Notes: a model not told the origin generated them from the sequence alone. A DNA stretch of 64,000 nt from Bartonella sp. HY328 (GCF_025449335.1 NZ_CP104883.1:377501-441500), one strand, 5' to 3'; counted from the first letter of the stretch, positions 1 through 12,118 are shown. Numbers and translations: made by a program.

Positions 1-1985
<1,985 letters not shown>

Positions 1986-2058
1986 TCCCATTACCTATAT
2001 CCAGTTAATAAAACAGCAGAAAATCAAAACCAGCTTCAATTTGTTCATGCCTTTCGCC

Positions 2059-2176
2059 GACCTGGTGGTTATGGCGGAGCGGCTGCACCCGATCCCATTT
2101 CGAACTCGGCCGTGAAACGCTCCAGCGCCAATGGTACTTTGTCTTAAGACACGGGAGAGTAGGTCGCTGCCAGGTC
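2059..2176 (+). rRNA. rrf: 5S ribosomal RNA
   Basis: A stretch of about 118 bases starts at GACCTGGTGGTTATGGCGG and ends at GCTGCCAGGTC, whose ends pair to form the helix I stem. It contains the typical alphaproteobacterial 5S core (CCCGATCCCATTTCGAACTCG). It follows 23S by about 70 bases and precedes tRNA-fMet, the normal rrn order in Rhizobiales. Ends are accurate to a few bases. Confidence 0.95.
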
Positions 2177-2327
2177 TGCAAAATGCATGAATGAATATAA
2201 TCTCTTCACCATCAAAACTCCGTATTTATTCTTATCTGATCTTCCTTAAATAACCGTTCTAAACGCTTAATCAGATAAGGTCCTTTGCTCGAGCAACATC
2301 ATTACTTCAAGCAAAGTCTATAGGTGA

Positions 2328-2404
<77 letters not shown>

Positions 2405-2450
2405 AATCCCCAGCAAAAATTTATAAACAGTGTTAAAACCTATTGTAATA

Positions 2451-2470
2451 ACCGCCTCAGAGCGGTCTTT
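2451..2470 (+). terminator. Possible rrn operon terminator
   Basis: A short hairpin (ACCGC, loop CTCAGA, GCGGT) followed by CTTT lies 47 bases after the tRNA. The stem is only five pairs and the U tract is short, so this is a weak candidate. Confidence 0.3.
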
Positions 2471-2644
2471 GGCGTTTATACATATAGGGTTACACTCGCT
2501 TAACTAGCGAAAAGATCCTATCTGCACTCGAAAAGCCTAAATACCCCCGCCAAAAACAAACATAACATCATCGTCGTCCGTCAAAATAAGTACGAGCCAA
2601 AAAGTATTACTAATCATCGATAGGATATTGTTTATATATATTAA

Positions 2645-3371
2645 GGGGCTGGCATAGATAAGGTTTAAGTATAATTATTTCATCCAATTTGACAATACTT
2701 TAATCAAGTTCTGTGTTGGTCGATAGTTAAAACGCCACTCACAGTCTTTTAAATAGAGGTGAAAGTGCTCTTTTGGGATGCCATTAAAGCGACGCATATG
2801 CCCCTTGGCTTGGCTCCAGAAGTTCTCGATTCCATTGATATGATTGTGCTCATCCACAAAGGTTTTTGAATGGTTGATCCGCTCATGGTGAAACTCAGAT
2901 ACATCAAGAACATCATAAGCAGAAAAGTTGTCTGTATAAACAATTGAATCTGGCTTAATTGATTGCCGAATAATCGGTAAAAGTGTTTCAGTACGGGCAT
3001 TTGGTATAGGAAAAGCATGAACTTTTCCATTACGTTTTAACAATCCGAATACGGGTGTTTTCCCACCAGCTCCTCTCCCTCTTTTGCCTTTACGCACCCC
3101 ACCAAAATAACTCTCATCAAGTTCAATTTCACCGCACATGAGTTCGGGCGTTTCTTGTTCAAGGCGGGTGGCTATTTCCTCTCGCAGCTTGTGGAAATAA
3201 AGCGTAGCGGTGTTCCTGTTTACTCCTGCTAAAACGGCAGCAGAACGAGCCGTTGAACCTGCTACGAAATACTTAATGAGTTCTTCTTGTTTTACTTGCA
3301 AAAGACGACTTTTGCGACGTGACTTACCCATTTGACACCAATAGCTTTTTTTAGCTATCTATGCCAGCCCC
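2645..3371 (-). mobile_element. IS1595-family insertion sequence, apparently intact
   Basis: A 727-bp element is bounded by perfect 16-bp inverted repeats, GGGGCTGGCATAGATA at 2645-2660 and its complement at 3356-3371. It encloses one full-length transposase on the minus strand. The flanking octamers are TATATTAA (2637-2644) and TATATTTA (3372-3379), seven of eight identical. This fits the 8-bp target duplication of the family, but the AT-rich surroundings make that weak. The element sits downstream of the rrn operon. Confidence 0.9.
2675..3331 (-). CDS. IS1595-family transposase (ISXO2-like)
   Basis: This 218-residue DDE-type transposase moves the surrounding insertion sequence. Residues 12-50 look like a DNA-binding helix-turn-helix region. 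The ISXO2-like catalytic core follows, with the family signature ELDESYFGG around D72, a second acidic residue D134 in YTDNFSAY, and the C-terminal motif HINGIENFWSQAK (N166, E169). A basic KGKRGRG patch follows the first motif. Length and all motifs are consistent with an active enzyme; no frameshift or internal stop was seen. The ATG at 3331 is just inside the right inverted repeat. Confidence 0.9.
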   Translation of the reverse strand: MGKSRRKSRLLQVKQEELIKYFVAGSTARSAAVLAGVNRNTATLYFHKLREEIATRLEQETPELMCGEIELDESYFGGVRKGKRGRGAGGKTPVFGLLKRNGKVHAFPIPNARTETLLPIIRQSIKPDSIVYTDNFSAYDVLDVSEFHHERINHSKTFVDEHNHINGIENFWSQAKGHMRRFNGIPKEHFHLYLKDCEWRFNYRPTQNLIKVLSNWMK

Positions 3372-3408
3372 TATATTTATTTAAGTATTATTTACGCTAA
3401 CTCTACAC

Positions 3409-4314
3409 CTACGTAAAATTTAGAGCACTAATTGCGCAAAGCAAGCGGTGATCATTAACATGATAATATTTTGGATTGGTTTTGTCTTGGTCTGCGATAA
3501 AAAAAAGCCACGCTTTTTTTTTAAATTCACTATTATTTTTAGCATCTGTTATAGTTGAATTAAGCTGATTAATAAGAATTGTTTTAGCTCTTTGTGACCA
3601 GTTTTTCCAATCTACATGAAGCGTATAAGTTGTCTTTGGCTTTTTATTCTCCCATTTCCCATTGATAGTGATAATATCTAGGCAGGAATTATCTTTTAAG
3701 GATTCGTTATAATTGGTCCAAAATAATGGTGCATAAAAAATCTTATTTTTACTGTTTAAATAAATTTCGTGTGGTAGATTTTTAAAGCAGGTGTTGTAAT
3801 TATTACCGAAAACTCCATCTATGGCAAGTTTCATATTACGATCATTAGGAAAGTTTATAAAGGCATGGGCTATAGGATAAAGGCTTTGTGCCGGCTGTCT
3901 TTTATGAGAATTTCCGGCTTCTGTTAGTGTAGAATTGTGTGAATTACGAGTAGAAGCTCCTTGAGTAGAACTTTCTTTTCCTATTTCATTATCAACTTTC
4001 AAATGCTTACTATTTAGCTTCAAACCAGTTGGTGAAAGAACAGGCGAAGCATCCAATTCACTGCGAATGCTGCATTTTTGAGCTTTTCTTATCAATTCTG
4101 TTGATTCTACCGCTCCGCAATTTTCTGCATGACGCTCACCTTTTTTCGACCTAAAATATGCCTGCACTTTAGTATTTTCGGCTCGCCAAGATGCTGGTAT
4201 CATATCTAAATAGCACCCCCAACATTCATAATTTTCGGTGTCAACTTGAGCTTGATTTAATAAATCTTTGGCATATTCAATTTCTTGAGTTTTTTTGTTT
4301 CGAGCACTTTCCAT
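3409..4314 (-). CDS. Hypothetical protein with N-terminal Cys2-His-Cys cluster
   Basis: I do not recognise this 301-residue protein. The first 70 residues hold a likely zinc site, CWGC at 31-34 and HAENC with H62 and C66. It is preceded by an aromatic YFRSKKG stretch, an arrangement that recalls the zinc-ribbon of CoiA-like and restriction-associated proteins. A low-complexity Ser/Asn-rich linker (about 100-145) separates it from a C-terminal domain rich in Trp, Asn and Lys. The ATG at 4314 is chosen because GGAAG precedes it by five bases; a start 30 bases upstream has no such site. It is very AT-rich, isolated and next to an insertion sequence, which suggests accessory DNA. A function cannot be assigned. 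Confidence 0.6.
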   Translation of the reverse strand: MESARNKKTQEIEYAKDLLNQAQVDTENYECWGCYLDMIPASWRAENTKVQAYFRSKKGERHAENCGAVESTELIRKAQKCSIRSELDASPVLSPTGLKLNSKHLKVDNEIGKESSTQGASTRNSHNSTLTEAGNSHKRQPAQSLYPIAHAFINFPNDRNMKLAIDGVFGNNYNTCFKNLPHEIYLNSKNKIFYAPLFWTNYNESLKDNSCLDIITINGKWENKKPKTTYTLHVDWKNWSQRAKTILINQLNSTITDAKNNSEFKKKAWLFFIADQDKTNPKYYHVNDHRLLCAISALNFT

Positions 4315-4868
4315 TTTTTCTTCCAAATAAAAGTTTAAAAACAAGTATATTTATATAAGTTGTATGATAATTATAGGATTAATAATAATGATAGTATAAA
4401 TATTTATTTTTTGTTAAAAATATTATTATAATATGTTATTCTTATGGCATTTTAAATATTTTTTTGGTTTGATATTTAAGTTATATTTTCTAGTTTAAGT
4501 TTTGACTGCTTGGGTTTTTAACCCGTAATAAGAGCTTATGCTTTATCTTTTTGGAACGGGATCAATATAGATTACAGCGGTAAAGATGTTTAGATATTCA
4601 ATTAGTGCATAATGGCATTTAGGCTCAGGATCTATTAATTTTGCGGAGATATGTATAATGAAAAAGAAATTTATGAAAATGTAGAACAATAAACATTTAA
4701 TGGTATAAGCTGAGCTATTAAATGCGATAAATCTTTATATAAAATATAGAATATAGATATTATTGAGCTCTATAAATTTTTGCAGCAGTTGTAGAAGTGA
4801 AATTGACGCCTTACTTTTTCCCTATTTTATATAGTGATAATGAAGCATAGAGCAAAAGTTGATGCAAA
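4315..4868. other. AT-rich intergenic region
   Basis: About 550 bases of very AT-rich DNA lie between the unknown Cys/His protein and the MFS gene. Only very short reading frames occur, for example an eight-codon ORF at about 4658 behind GCGGAGATATG. No RNA gene, clear promoter or repeat could be supported. Confidence 0.5.
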
Positions 4869-6098
4869 ATGCATGAAGAAGCCGCAGCCTATTGGAAAAC
4901 GAATATTATCATTGTCACTCTTGGTGCTTTTACCACTATTGTCGGCATGACATTGCTGTTACCTATATTACCGCTTTATATTGCTGATCTTGGTATTGAT
5001 AAACCGTCTTCCATTGCGTCATGGTCGGGTATCACCTATGGCATAACCTATTTTGCGGCGGCTTTTGTTGCACCACTTTGGGGGCGGCTTGGCGATCTTT
5101 ATGGCCGTAAATTGATGTTGGTTCGTGCAAGTTTTGGCATGGCGATTTCTATTGCTTTAATGGGCATGGCAACATCAATCGAGCAATTATTTTTCTTGCG
5201 GCTTTTAACTGGCCTTGCTGGTGGCTATGCCTCTGGCGCCGCTATTTTAGCAGCCACACAAGCACCGCGTGATCAAACGGGGTGGGCAATTGGCCTTGTT
5301 TCATCTGGTATCATGGCGGGTAATTTTTTAGGGCCTTTAATTGGTGGTATTTTGCCAATTTATATTGGTATAAGAGCATCTTTTTGGGTTGTTGGTTTGG
5401 TTATATTTGTAACTTTTTTAGCAACGACATTTATGTTGAAGGAAAATAAAAGCCTATTTCAAAAACGCAATATTCCAGATAAGGCGCAAGATAAGCCTTG
5501 GCGTAGCGTTATGACCATACCCGTTATTATTGCCTTAACCACTGCAATGCTGCTTATGTTTGCAAATATGTCAATTGAGCCAATTATTACGCTTTACGTG
5601 CAACAATTGCTGACTATTGATGTTAGTCATTTGCAGATATATAAATTACAAGGTGTTACTTTTTGGGCTGGCATTATTATGTCGGTGACGGCGCTTGGCA
5701 GTGCATTGTCCGCTAAGCGTTTAGGTAGTCTTGCCGATAAAATTGGTTATCAAGGGGTTTTGATTGTCGCCATGCTTTGTGCGGGGCTCTTGCTTGTTCC
5801 GCAGGCCTTTGTTACCTCACCCTTGCAGCTTGCAATTTTACGCTTTTTTTTAGGTGTTGCTTTGGGTGGGCTTATTCCGTGCATCACCGCTAGCTTACGG
5901 CAAAATATTAGTGACGACAAGCTTGGGACAGTGCTTGGCCTATCGGTTTCTTGTCAATATGTTGGGCAGGTTTTAGGTCCATTAATGGGGGGCTATATTG
6001 GTGGCTATTTTGGCATGGAACCGGTATTTTTTATTACCGCTCTTGTGCTTATTCTTTGCGCTTTAGGCAATGTGGCTTTATTGGTAAACAAAAAATAG
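4869..6098 (+). CDS. MFS multidrug efflux transporter (MdtG/TetA-like)
   Basis: A 409-residue inner-membrane protein with 12 predicted membrane spans, a drug:proton antiporter of the major facilitator superfamily. The loop after span 2 carries the MFS motif A (GRLGDLYGRKLM, residues about 75-86). Its counterpart in the second half is a degenerate LADKIGY. The proline/glycine-rich segment in span 5 (AGNFLGPLIGGIL) is motif C of the antiporter subgroup. Substrate cannot be told from sequence. The gene is alone on the plus strand and converges with kpsF. No strong ribosome-binding site precedes the ATG. Confidence 0.85.
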   Translation: MHEEAAAYWKTNIIIVTLGAFTTIVGMTLLLPILPLYIADLGIDKPSSIASWSGITYGITYFAAAFVAPLWGRLGDLYGRKLMLVRASFGMAISIALMGMATSIEQLFFLRLLTGLAGGYASGAAILAATQAPRDQTGWAIGLVSSGIMAGNFLGPLIGGILPIYIGIRASFWVVGLVIFVTFLATTFMLKENKSLFQKRNIPDKAQDKPWRSVMTIPVIIALTTAMLLMFANMSIEPIITLYVQQLLTIDVSHLQIYKLQGVTFWAGIIMSVTALGSALSAKRLGSLADKIGYQGVLIVAMLCAGLLLVPQAFVTSPLQLAILRFFLGVALGGLIPCITASLRQNISDDKLGTVLGLSVSCQYVGQVLGPLMGGYIGGYFGMEPVFFITALVLILCALGNVALLVNKK

Positions 6099-6195
6099 AG
6101 CACGGAGCTTGTTTTCGTCTTTTATCTCAACGCTCTATTTTTATATGTTTTATGTAAATATTGTTTAAATCGGCCAAGATAAAGTCTTGGCCAAC

Positions 6196-7194
6196 TTACA
6201 ATGTCCCAATGCGCAATAAATCGTGGAAGTGCAAAATCCCAATAGGTTTATCATTTTCAACCACCAATAAGGCGCTAATTTTATATTCATTGAGTAAGGC
6301 CATAGCCGACGCAGTAATCGCATCGGGATTTACAGTTTTCGGCGATTTTGTCATAACATCATCAACCTTTAATTGCGAAAGGTCGCGGTTACAATTTCGC
6401 GCAAGATCCCCTTCAGTCACGATACCGCTAAGTTTGCCATTATCATCAATAACTGCAACGCAACCAAAATGTTTTGCCGCAAGTTCCTGCATGGCAAGCG
6501 GCATAGGTGTGCCCGATTTTACTAAGGGCAGGCTGTCATTTTTATGCATGATATCACGCACAAAGCTTAAACTTGCGCCAAGTGAGCCACCTGGGTGATA
6601 AATTTTGAAATCACTTGCAGAAAAATGTCGCGCTTCAAGTAACGACACTGCCAAAGCATCGCCAAGGGCTAATTGCATGCTGGTAGATGTTGTCGGCGCA
6701 AGGCCGTGGGGACAGGCTTCCTCAACTTTTGGTAGGAGCAAAAGAATATCTGCTTGGCGGCCAAGGGCTGAATCTTCACCGGAGGTTAATGCAATAAGCG
6801 GAATTTTAAAGCGGCGTGAGTGGTTTAATATGCCTTTAAGTTCTGCCGTTTCACCCGACCAAGAAAGCGCAAGAATAACATCATTGCGGCCAATCATACC
6901 AAGATCGCCGTGATTTGCTTCTGCTGCATGAACAAAAAATGCCGGCGTTCCAGTAGAGGCGAGGGTGGCTGCAATCTTTGCGCCAATATGGCCGCTTTTG
7001 CCAAGTCCAGTTACAACCACGCGACCATTTATGCCAGCAATATTTTGAACTGCCGTTAAAAATGGCTCTGAAAGACCATCGTTTAAAGCTTGCTCTAATG
7101 CGTCAAGTCCAGCTTTTTCATTTTGTACTGTTTTGAGTGCAGAATGAATAACTGATTGCTTGTCGAGGCTTATTGTGTCTGAAATTTTTTCCAT
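6196..7194 (-). CDS. kdsD: KpsF/GutQ family arabinose-5-phosphate isomerase
   Basis: This 332-residue cytosolic enzyme interconverts ribulose 5-phosphate and arabinose 5-phosphate, the first step of Kdo synthesis for lipopolysaccharide. An SIS domain spans about residues 50-190, with the glycine-lysine loop GLGKSGH (K66) and SWSGET. Two CBS domains follow, from about 213 to 330. Length and domain order are those of the family. It points the same way as galU, with about 190 bases between, and both serve envelope polysaccharide synthesis. The family name is secure; KdsD rather than KpsF is inferred from the lack of a capsule locus nearby. Confidence 0.88.
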   Translation of the reverse strand: MEKISDTISLDKQSVIHSALKTVQNEKAGLDALEQALNDGLSEPFLTAVQNIAGINGRVVVTGLGKSGHIGAKIAATLASTGTPAFFVHAAEANHGDLGMIGRNDVILALSWSGETAELKGILNHSRRFKIPLIALTSGEDSALGRQADILLLLPKVEEACPHGLAPTTSTSMQLALGDALAVSLLEARHFSASDFKIYHPGGSLGASLSFVRDIMHKNDSLPLVKSGTPMPLAMQELAAKHFGCVAVIDDNGKLSGIVTEGDLARNCNRDLSQLKVDDVMTKSPKTVNPDAITASAMALLNEYKISALLVVENDKPIGILHFHDLLRIGTL

Positions 7195-7387
7195 GATAAT
7201 ATTAAATAAATTAAATTTCTATCGCCGTCTATAAAATTATCAAAAAATGCTTTCAGGTTTGTAGTTTTCAGTTTTAATAAAGTTGTGATTATTTAATAAT
7301 AAAGTCAGGATATCGCCTATTTAGAGTTGCGCCTGACTTTAAAATTAAGCTGAAATATTACAAATCAATCGCCAAGATTTACAATTA

Positions 7388-8269
7388 TCATTTTTGTGCA
7401 TTATTTAATAATTCGGTTAAAGGACCTATAATCCTATCGCGCATGTCCTCGCGCTCTAAACCGAAGGCGACATTGGCTTCAATAAATCCAACTTTTGAGC
7501 CGCAGTCAAAGGTTTTACCTTGGAAGTGATAGCCATAAAATTCTTGGTCTTTGGCAAGCTTTTTCATACCATCGGTTAGCTGGATTTCATTGCCTGAACC
7601 GCGTTCTTGGTGGGCAAGAATATCAAAAATTTCAGGCTGAATAATATAGCGTCCATTGATAAATAGATTGGATGGTGCGCTACCTGGTTCTGGTTTCTCA
7701 ACCATTTCGGTTATTTGAAAACCATTGGCAACTTCATTACCTTTGCCGACAATACCATATTTATGAGCTTCTTGTGGGGCACATTCTTGTACAGCAATAA
7801 TATTGCCACCTGTTTCATTATATAAACGCACCATCTCAGATAGGCAGCCCTGTTTAGATTGCATAATCATATCGGGCAATAAAAGTGCAAATGGCTCATC
7901 GCCAACCAATTCACGCGCGCACCATACAGCATGACCAAGGCCAAGCGGTTCTTGTTGGCGAGTAAAAGATGTTGTTCCCGGTAATGGTTGCAATTCATGC
8001 AAATGGCTTAGTTCTTCTTTTTTGCCACGTGCTTCAAGGTTTTGGTATAGTTCCACTTGTGCGTCAAAATAATCTTCAATCACCGCCTTATTACGACCGG
8101 TGACAAAAATCAAATGTTCAATACCTGCGGCACGTGCCTCATCAACTACATATTGTATAACAGGCTTATCAACAACGGTCAGCATTTCTTTAGGCACTGT
8201 TTTCGTGGCAGGAAGGAAACGAGTGCCAAGACCGGCAACAGGAAAAACCGCTTTACGAATTTTGCGCAA
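7388..8269 (-). CDS. galU: UTP-glucose-1-phosphate uridylyltransferase
   Basis: This 293-residue enzyme makes UDP-glucose from UTP and glucose 1-phosphate for exopolysaccharide, LPS and glucan synthesis. The nucleotide-binding signature GLGTRFLPATK followed by PKEML is at residues 14-29. Other GalU motifs include GLGHAVWCA and EMVEKP. The start is a TTG at 8269: the protein begins LRKIRKAVFP, GGGG lies eight bases upstream, and no in-frame ATG is nearby. Confidence 0.93.
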   Translation of the reverse strand: MRKIRKAVFPVAGLGTRFLPATKTVPKEMLTVVDKPVIQYVVDEARAAGIEHLIFVTGRNKAVIEDYFDAQVELYQNLEARGKKEELSHLHELQPLPGTTSFTRQQEPLGLGHAVWCARELVGDEPFALLLPDMIMQSKQGCLSEMVRLYNETGGNIIAVQECAPQEAHKYGIVGKGNEVANGFQITEMVEKPEPGSAPSNLFINGRYIIQPEIFDILAHQERGSGNEIQLTDGMKKLAKDQEFYGYHFQGKTFDCGSKVGFIEANVAFGLEREDMRDRIIGPLTELLNNAQK

Positions 8270-8420
8270 GGAAATACCCCTTTAAATTATAAGTCAATAA
8301 AACACCCGATAGAGTGCTTTAAAATCTGACATATATTTATTTTAATTACAATACACCCTTTTGCCGCATTTGTAACGATATTTGATATTGGTTATAAACA
8401 TAAGTGACAAGCGGGGTGTT

Positions 8421-9593
8421 TTAATGCGCGCTTTGGTCAATGAGTGGTGCAATATCGTTGGCCTCAGCCCATTGGTTTAAGTCCTGTCTTTGCAAGGCTG
8501 CTGCCATTAATGAGGGAAAACGGTCTGGCGTACAGGCAAAGACCGGACAATCCATCGCAGCAAGGCTTTGGGCGTGTTGATGGTCATAAGATGGTTTGCC
8601 ATCATCTGATAATGCCAGCAGGACAATAAGATTAACGCCAGAGCGTTTGAGTTCTGCCGCACGCGCCAACATCTGCTGGGCGTTGCCGCCTTCATAAAGG
8701 TCGGTAATGAGTACCAGATGGGTTTTCGCCGGTTGTTCAATAAGATCCGCACAATAGCCAAGCGCCATATTAATATCAGTGCCACCGCCCAATTGCACAC
8801 CAAATAGCACTTCAACTGGATCTTGCAATTGCTCGGTTAAATCAAGGATAGCCGTATCAAAACAGACAAGTTGGGTGCGAATTACCGGCAAGCTTGCCAT
8901 GACGGCGGCAAAGATAGATGCATATACCACTGAGCTTGCCATTGAACCAGATTGATCAACGCATAAGATGACATTGTCTAGATCCGCCAATTTGCGTGAC
9001 TGACGGCGAAAGCCAATTAAAGTTTCCGGTACAATTGTGTTAAAGTCTTTTTGCCAATGGCGAAGATTAGCGTTAATGGTGCGCGGCCAATCAATATCGG
9101 CAAAGCGTGGGCGCCGTGTCCTTGCGCCGCGTTGCACTGCGCCGCGAATGGTTTCGGTGGTCTTTTGTTCAAGCTGTTTCATTAATTCATCGACCACTTT
9201 TTTAACCACTTGCCGTGCGGTATCTTTGGTTTTATCGGGAATAACACCGCGCAGTGAAATAAGGTCGGCGACAAGATGCACATCAGCTTCCAAAGTGGTT
9301 AAGAATTCTGGCTCTAGCATCATAGCGGTTAGATTAAGCCGCTTAAAGGCATCACGCTGAATGAGTTGCACCACCGGCGTTGGAAAAAATTCGCGTACAT
9401 CACCAAGCCAATTGGCGACGCGCGGCATCGAACCACCAAGACCGCCTTTGCCTTTTTTGGTTGTTTCGCCATTGCCGTAAAGAGCGCTTAGGGCTAAATC
9501 CAGCCTTTGATCGCTTTTGCTTAATAAATCACGATTATCCTCATCGCTACCTAGGGCCAATTGCCAGCGTCTTTGTTGGTCGGTTAAGGTCAT
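8421..9593 (-). CDS. VWA-domain protein of a MoxR/DUF5682 operon
   Basis: This 390-residue protein has a C-terminal von Willebrand factor A domain (about 205-375). Its metal-ion-dependent adhesion site is complete: D213-x-S215-x-S217, T272 in GGGTD, and D298 in ITDLYEGG. The N-terminal 200 residues are helical and basic. There is no signal peptide or membrane span, so it should act in the cytosol. It is the last gene of the operon, and its ATG overlaps the stop of the DUF5682 gene (ATGA). In MoxR-VWA pairs the VWA protein usually serves as metal-dependent adaptor or target recogniser for the AAA+ ATPase; that role is inferred here. Confidence 0.85.
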   Translation of the reverse strand: MTLTDQQRRWQLALGSDEDNRDLLSKSDQRLDLALSALYGNGETTKKGKGGLGGSMPRVANWLGDVREFFPTPVVQLIQRDAFKRLNLTAMMLEPEFLTTLEADVHLVADLISLRGVIPDKTKDTARQVVKKVVDELMKQLEQKTTETIRGAVQRGARTRRPRFADIDWPRTINANLRHWQKDFNTIVPETLIGFRRQSRKLADLDNVILCVDQSGSMASSVVYASIFAAVMASLPVIRTQLVCFDTAILDLTEQLQDPVEVLFGVQLGGGTDINMALGYCADLIEQPAKTHLVLITDLYEGGNAQQMLARAAELKRSGVNLIVLLALSDDGKPSYDHQHAQSLAAMDCPVFACTPDRFPSLMAAALQRQDLNQWAEANDIAPLIDQSAH

Positions 9594-12007
9594 TGGCCTT
9601 CTCCCTTATTATGGCGGGCTATCGTGTCATTTTGTAAACCAAGAATGGTTTCTAATAAGGGGAGCGCGGCATAAAACGCTTCTGGTACATTGGAAGCTAC
9701 ATTATCATCCTTTAACATATTCTGCCCTTGTTGGGCAAAAGTTGCTGGCGTTGGACTTTGCACAGCTGCTGTTTTAACAAGTGCAGTCAAACGACGGCGA
9801 GCAATGGCATCAAAACTACTAAAACCACGGCGAATGATCGGTAGTAATTCAGTAAAGATCGACTCTTCAATTTGCAGCAGCCAGTCATTGACCACCGCAA
9901 TAAGATGGGTATCTTGCAACAAAATTTCAGGTGAACCCGATAGAAAGCTTTCCAGAAAAAGCCCTGCATCTTGTGGTGCAATTGGCGGCGTTAAATGGCG
10001 AGAAAAATGCGTTGCAACAATTGTTTGCTCCAAGGCTCCGCGCTCATGCAAAAGCCGTAAAACCCGACCAGCAATCGCGGGGCTGGTCATATCGTGGCTA
10101 ATGATTTTTGTTAAGGTGAAAATCCAGTTTTCTAAAATGGTTTTATTGTCAAATTGGCTGATTGCCGGATCAAGATCTGCTATAGTATTGGCAAGTGTAC
10201 TTGCTTCATCCTCGTTTAAATTGCGAACCGCCATTTCAAGATTAACGTGGATTTCATTTAGCAGTGTTTCTACCAATTTACGCAATTCATTTTCAGGAAT
10301 GCGCCGTGCTGTGCCGTAACGCAATACAGAAACAAGCGGTGGTATAGCCTTCATCAAACTGCCAATATCGCTATCAACAACTGCAACTTCTTGTAAGCGA
10401 GCAATAATAATTTCCGCCGCTTGAGGCAAATCGGCAAGTAGGCAGCCCTCAACAATTTTTGCAAGTTCGCCAATCGCTTGACTAGCGCGTGCTTTGGCAA
10501 TAGCAGCATTGGCTGATGCCATTTCAATGGTTACACCATAGACCATGGCTTCAGCAAGAGCGACTGATAATTCTGGCTGCCAACGCAACCGCCATTGCTC
10601 GCGAAATGTACCGCGTCCGGCGGAGCTTGCCGTTAATTGACCCCACGGCACTTCAATAAGATTAAGGCGATGCAATAAAGTTGATTTAATAAGCCCTGCC
10701 TCACTGCGCAAATCAACTGATATATCACTATCTAACGCTTCAGGCTTTAGCCTTGTCTTTTTTTGCCAGCGTTGCAAATCTTCCATCAATGGTAATTGCG
10801 GCACGCTGTCATCAAGGCTACCAATTTTTTCACCAATAAATAGCTTTTTATCAATGAGGTGGAATGCAGCAGCTTCGCCTTGGCAAAGAGCGGCAAGGCT
10901 AGCATCACGCATATCATCAATATCAGGAATGCTGCGGCCATGTAACGTGGCAAGGGTTAGGGCAAGCCTTGCTGCTTCAATCACCGATGCTGTTGCACCA
11001 GAAAAACCTTGGTCGCGCAATAAACGGCCAACTTGTGCTTGCCAATGGGAGGCGAGCTCTGCCGCATCGACATTTTGATCGCCCTCATATTTTGACCATA
11101 AATGACCATACCAGCCGGGTGCGGCAACACCTGCGCCATAGCCAGACCCTGTTGCTAATCGTGTTTCGCTCCACGGTGCCCATGTTGCTGCAGTTTTTAT
11201 TGGCTTTAGACCTTTTAAACAATCTCTATCAGCAGATTGCGCATGTTTTTCAGCCAAAGCCGGCACGTGCCATGCTCCGCAAATAACAGCAATTTCGCCA
11301 TTATTTTCTTTGATGGCTTTGGCAATTTCAAGGCGCATATGGGCTTCACGCATCTGCTCGCGCTCAACTGCCATTGGACTACGCTCTAACGAAAAGCCGA
11401 TTTCATTGCGTAAAGCGCTCATCGCTTGGTTAATGGCTGGAAAAACATCGCTGGCAGCACCGCGCTCTTCAATAAGAGCATTCCACCAGCTTTCGCCATC
11501 ATCATAACCAGCAAGCTTGGCTAGCAATTCTAGTGGATCATTAATCTCTTGTTTGTCATTGCTTATGGTTGGTGAGACGACAAGCTCTGCATTTTGAGCT
11601 TCATCATCATTTAAGTTATTTTTATCGTCGCTTTCATCTTCTTTTGCAGCTTTATCAGTAGCTTCTTGCTTATATTTTTCATAAAGGGCAAAAGACATGC
11701 CAACCGGCAAATCAATGAAACGAACTTCTTTACCGTGGTCAAGCGCCCAGCGCATGGCTTGCCATTCAGGTGAATAAGCGGCGAAGGGGTAAAATACGGA
11801 TTGCGCAGGGTTTTCGGCTTCATAAATGAGCAATGCCAATGGCGGTGTCATGCCTTTATAATTGGCAAAATGGATAAGATTATTGGCCTCTGGTGGCCCT
11901 TCAATCAACACCACGGCCGGATCAAGGGTATTAAGCGCATGCAAAAGGCTTGCCGCAGACCCTGGCCCATGGTGTCTAATACCATAAAGATGAACGCGCT
12001 TATCCAT
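9590..12007 (-). CDS. DUF5682 family protein
   Basis: This large cytosolic protein of 805 residues has the DUF5682 N-terminus, GIRHHGPGSA near residues 9-18 followed by VLIEGPPEA. That region resembles the conserved HGxxS/EGP motifs of ChaN/TraB/EreA-like proteins. An acidic spacer (about 115-155) separates it from a long helical remainder. Enzymatic activity is unknown; the His/Glu motifs hint at hydrolase-like chemistry but prove nothing. The ATG at 12007 is chosen over a TTG nine bases upstream because AGG precedes it at suitable spacing. Its end overlaps the VWA gene by four bases, and a 111-base gap separates it from the MoxR gene. Confidence 0.82.
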   Translation of the reverse strand: MDKRVHLYGIRHHGPGSAASLLHALNTLDPAVVLIEGPPEANNLIHFANYKGMTPPLALLIYEAENPAQSVFYPFAAYSPEWQAMRWALDHGKEVRFIDLPVGMSFALYEKYKQEATDKAAKEDESDDKNNLNDDEAQNAELVVSPTISNDKQEINDPLELLAKLAGYDDGESWWNALIEERGAASDVFPAINQAMSALRNEIGFSLERSPMAVEREQMREAHMRLEIAKAIKENNGEIAVICGAWHVPALAEKHAQSADRDCLKGLKPIKTAATWAPWSETRLATGSGYGAGVAAPGWYGHLWSKYEGDQNVDAAELASHWQAQVGRLLRDQGFSGATASVIEAARLALTLATLHGRSIPDIDDMRDASLAALCQGEAAAFHLIDKKLFIGEKIGSLDDSVPQLPLMEDLQRWQKKTRLKPEALDSDISVDLRSEAGLIKSTLLHRLNLIEVPWGQLTASSAGRGTFREQWRLRWQPELSVALAEAMVYGVTIEMASANAAIAKARASQAIGELAKIVEGCLLADLPQAAEIIIARLQEVAVVDSDIGSLMKAIPPLVSVLRYGTARRIPENELRKLVETLLNEIHVNLEMAVRNLNEDEASTLANTIADLDPAISQFDNKTILENWIFTLTKIISHDMTSPAIAGRVLRLLHERGALEQTIVATHFSRHLTPPIAPQDAGLFLESFLSGSPEILLQDTHLIAVVNDWLLQIEESIFTELLPIIRRGFSSFDAIARRRLTALVKTAAVQSPTPATFAQQGQNMLKDDNVASNVPEAFYAALPLLETILGLQNDTIARHNKGEGQ

Positions 12008-12118
12008 ATAATCCAACCTAGTTATACTTGGTTCATTTCAAGATTTCAAAACTCACAAAGCATACATGTTTTTATCATTTGGTTTTGTGAGCTGTTTTTT
12101 AACAATTGGCTCGCAAAA

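Noticed and set aside
6097..6148. A terminator between the MFS and kpsF genes (TAGAGC ... GCTCTA then TTTTT)
   Set aside because: The stem is only six pairs with a loop of more than 30 bases, too weak to call.
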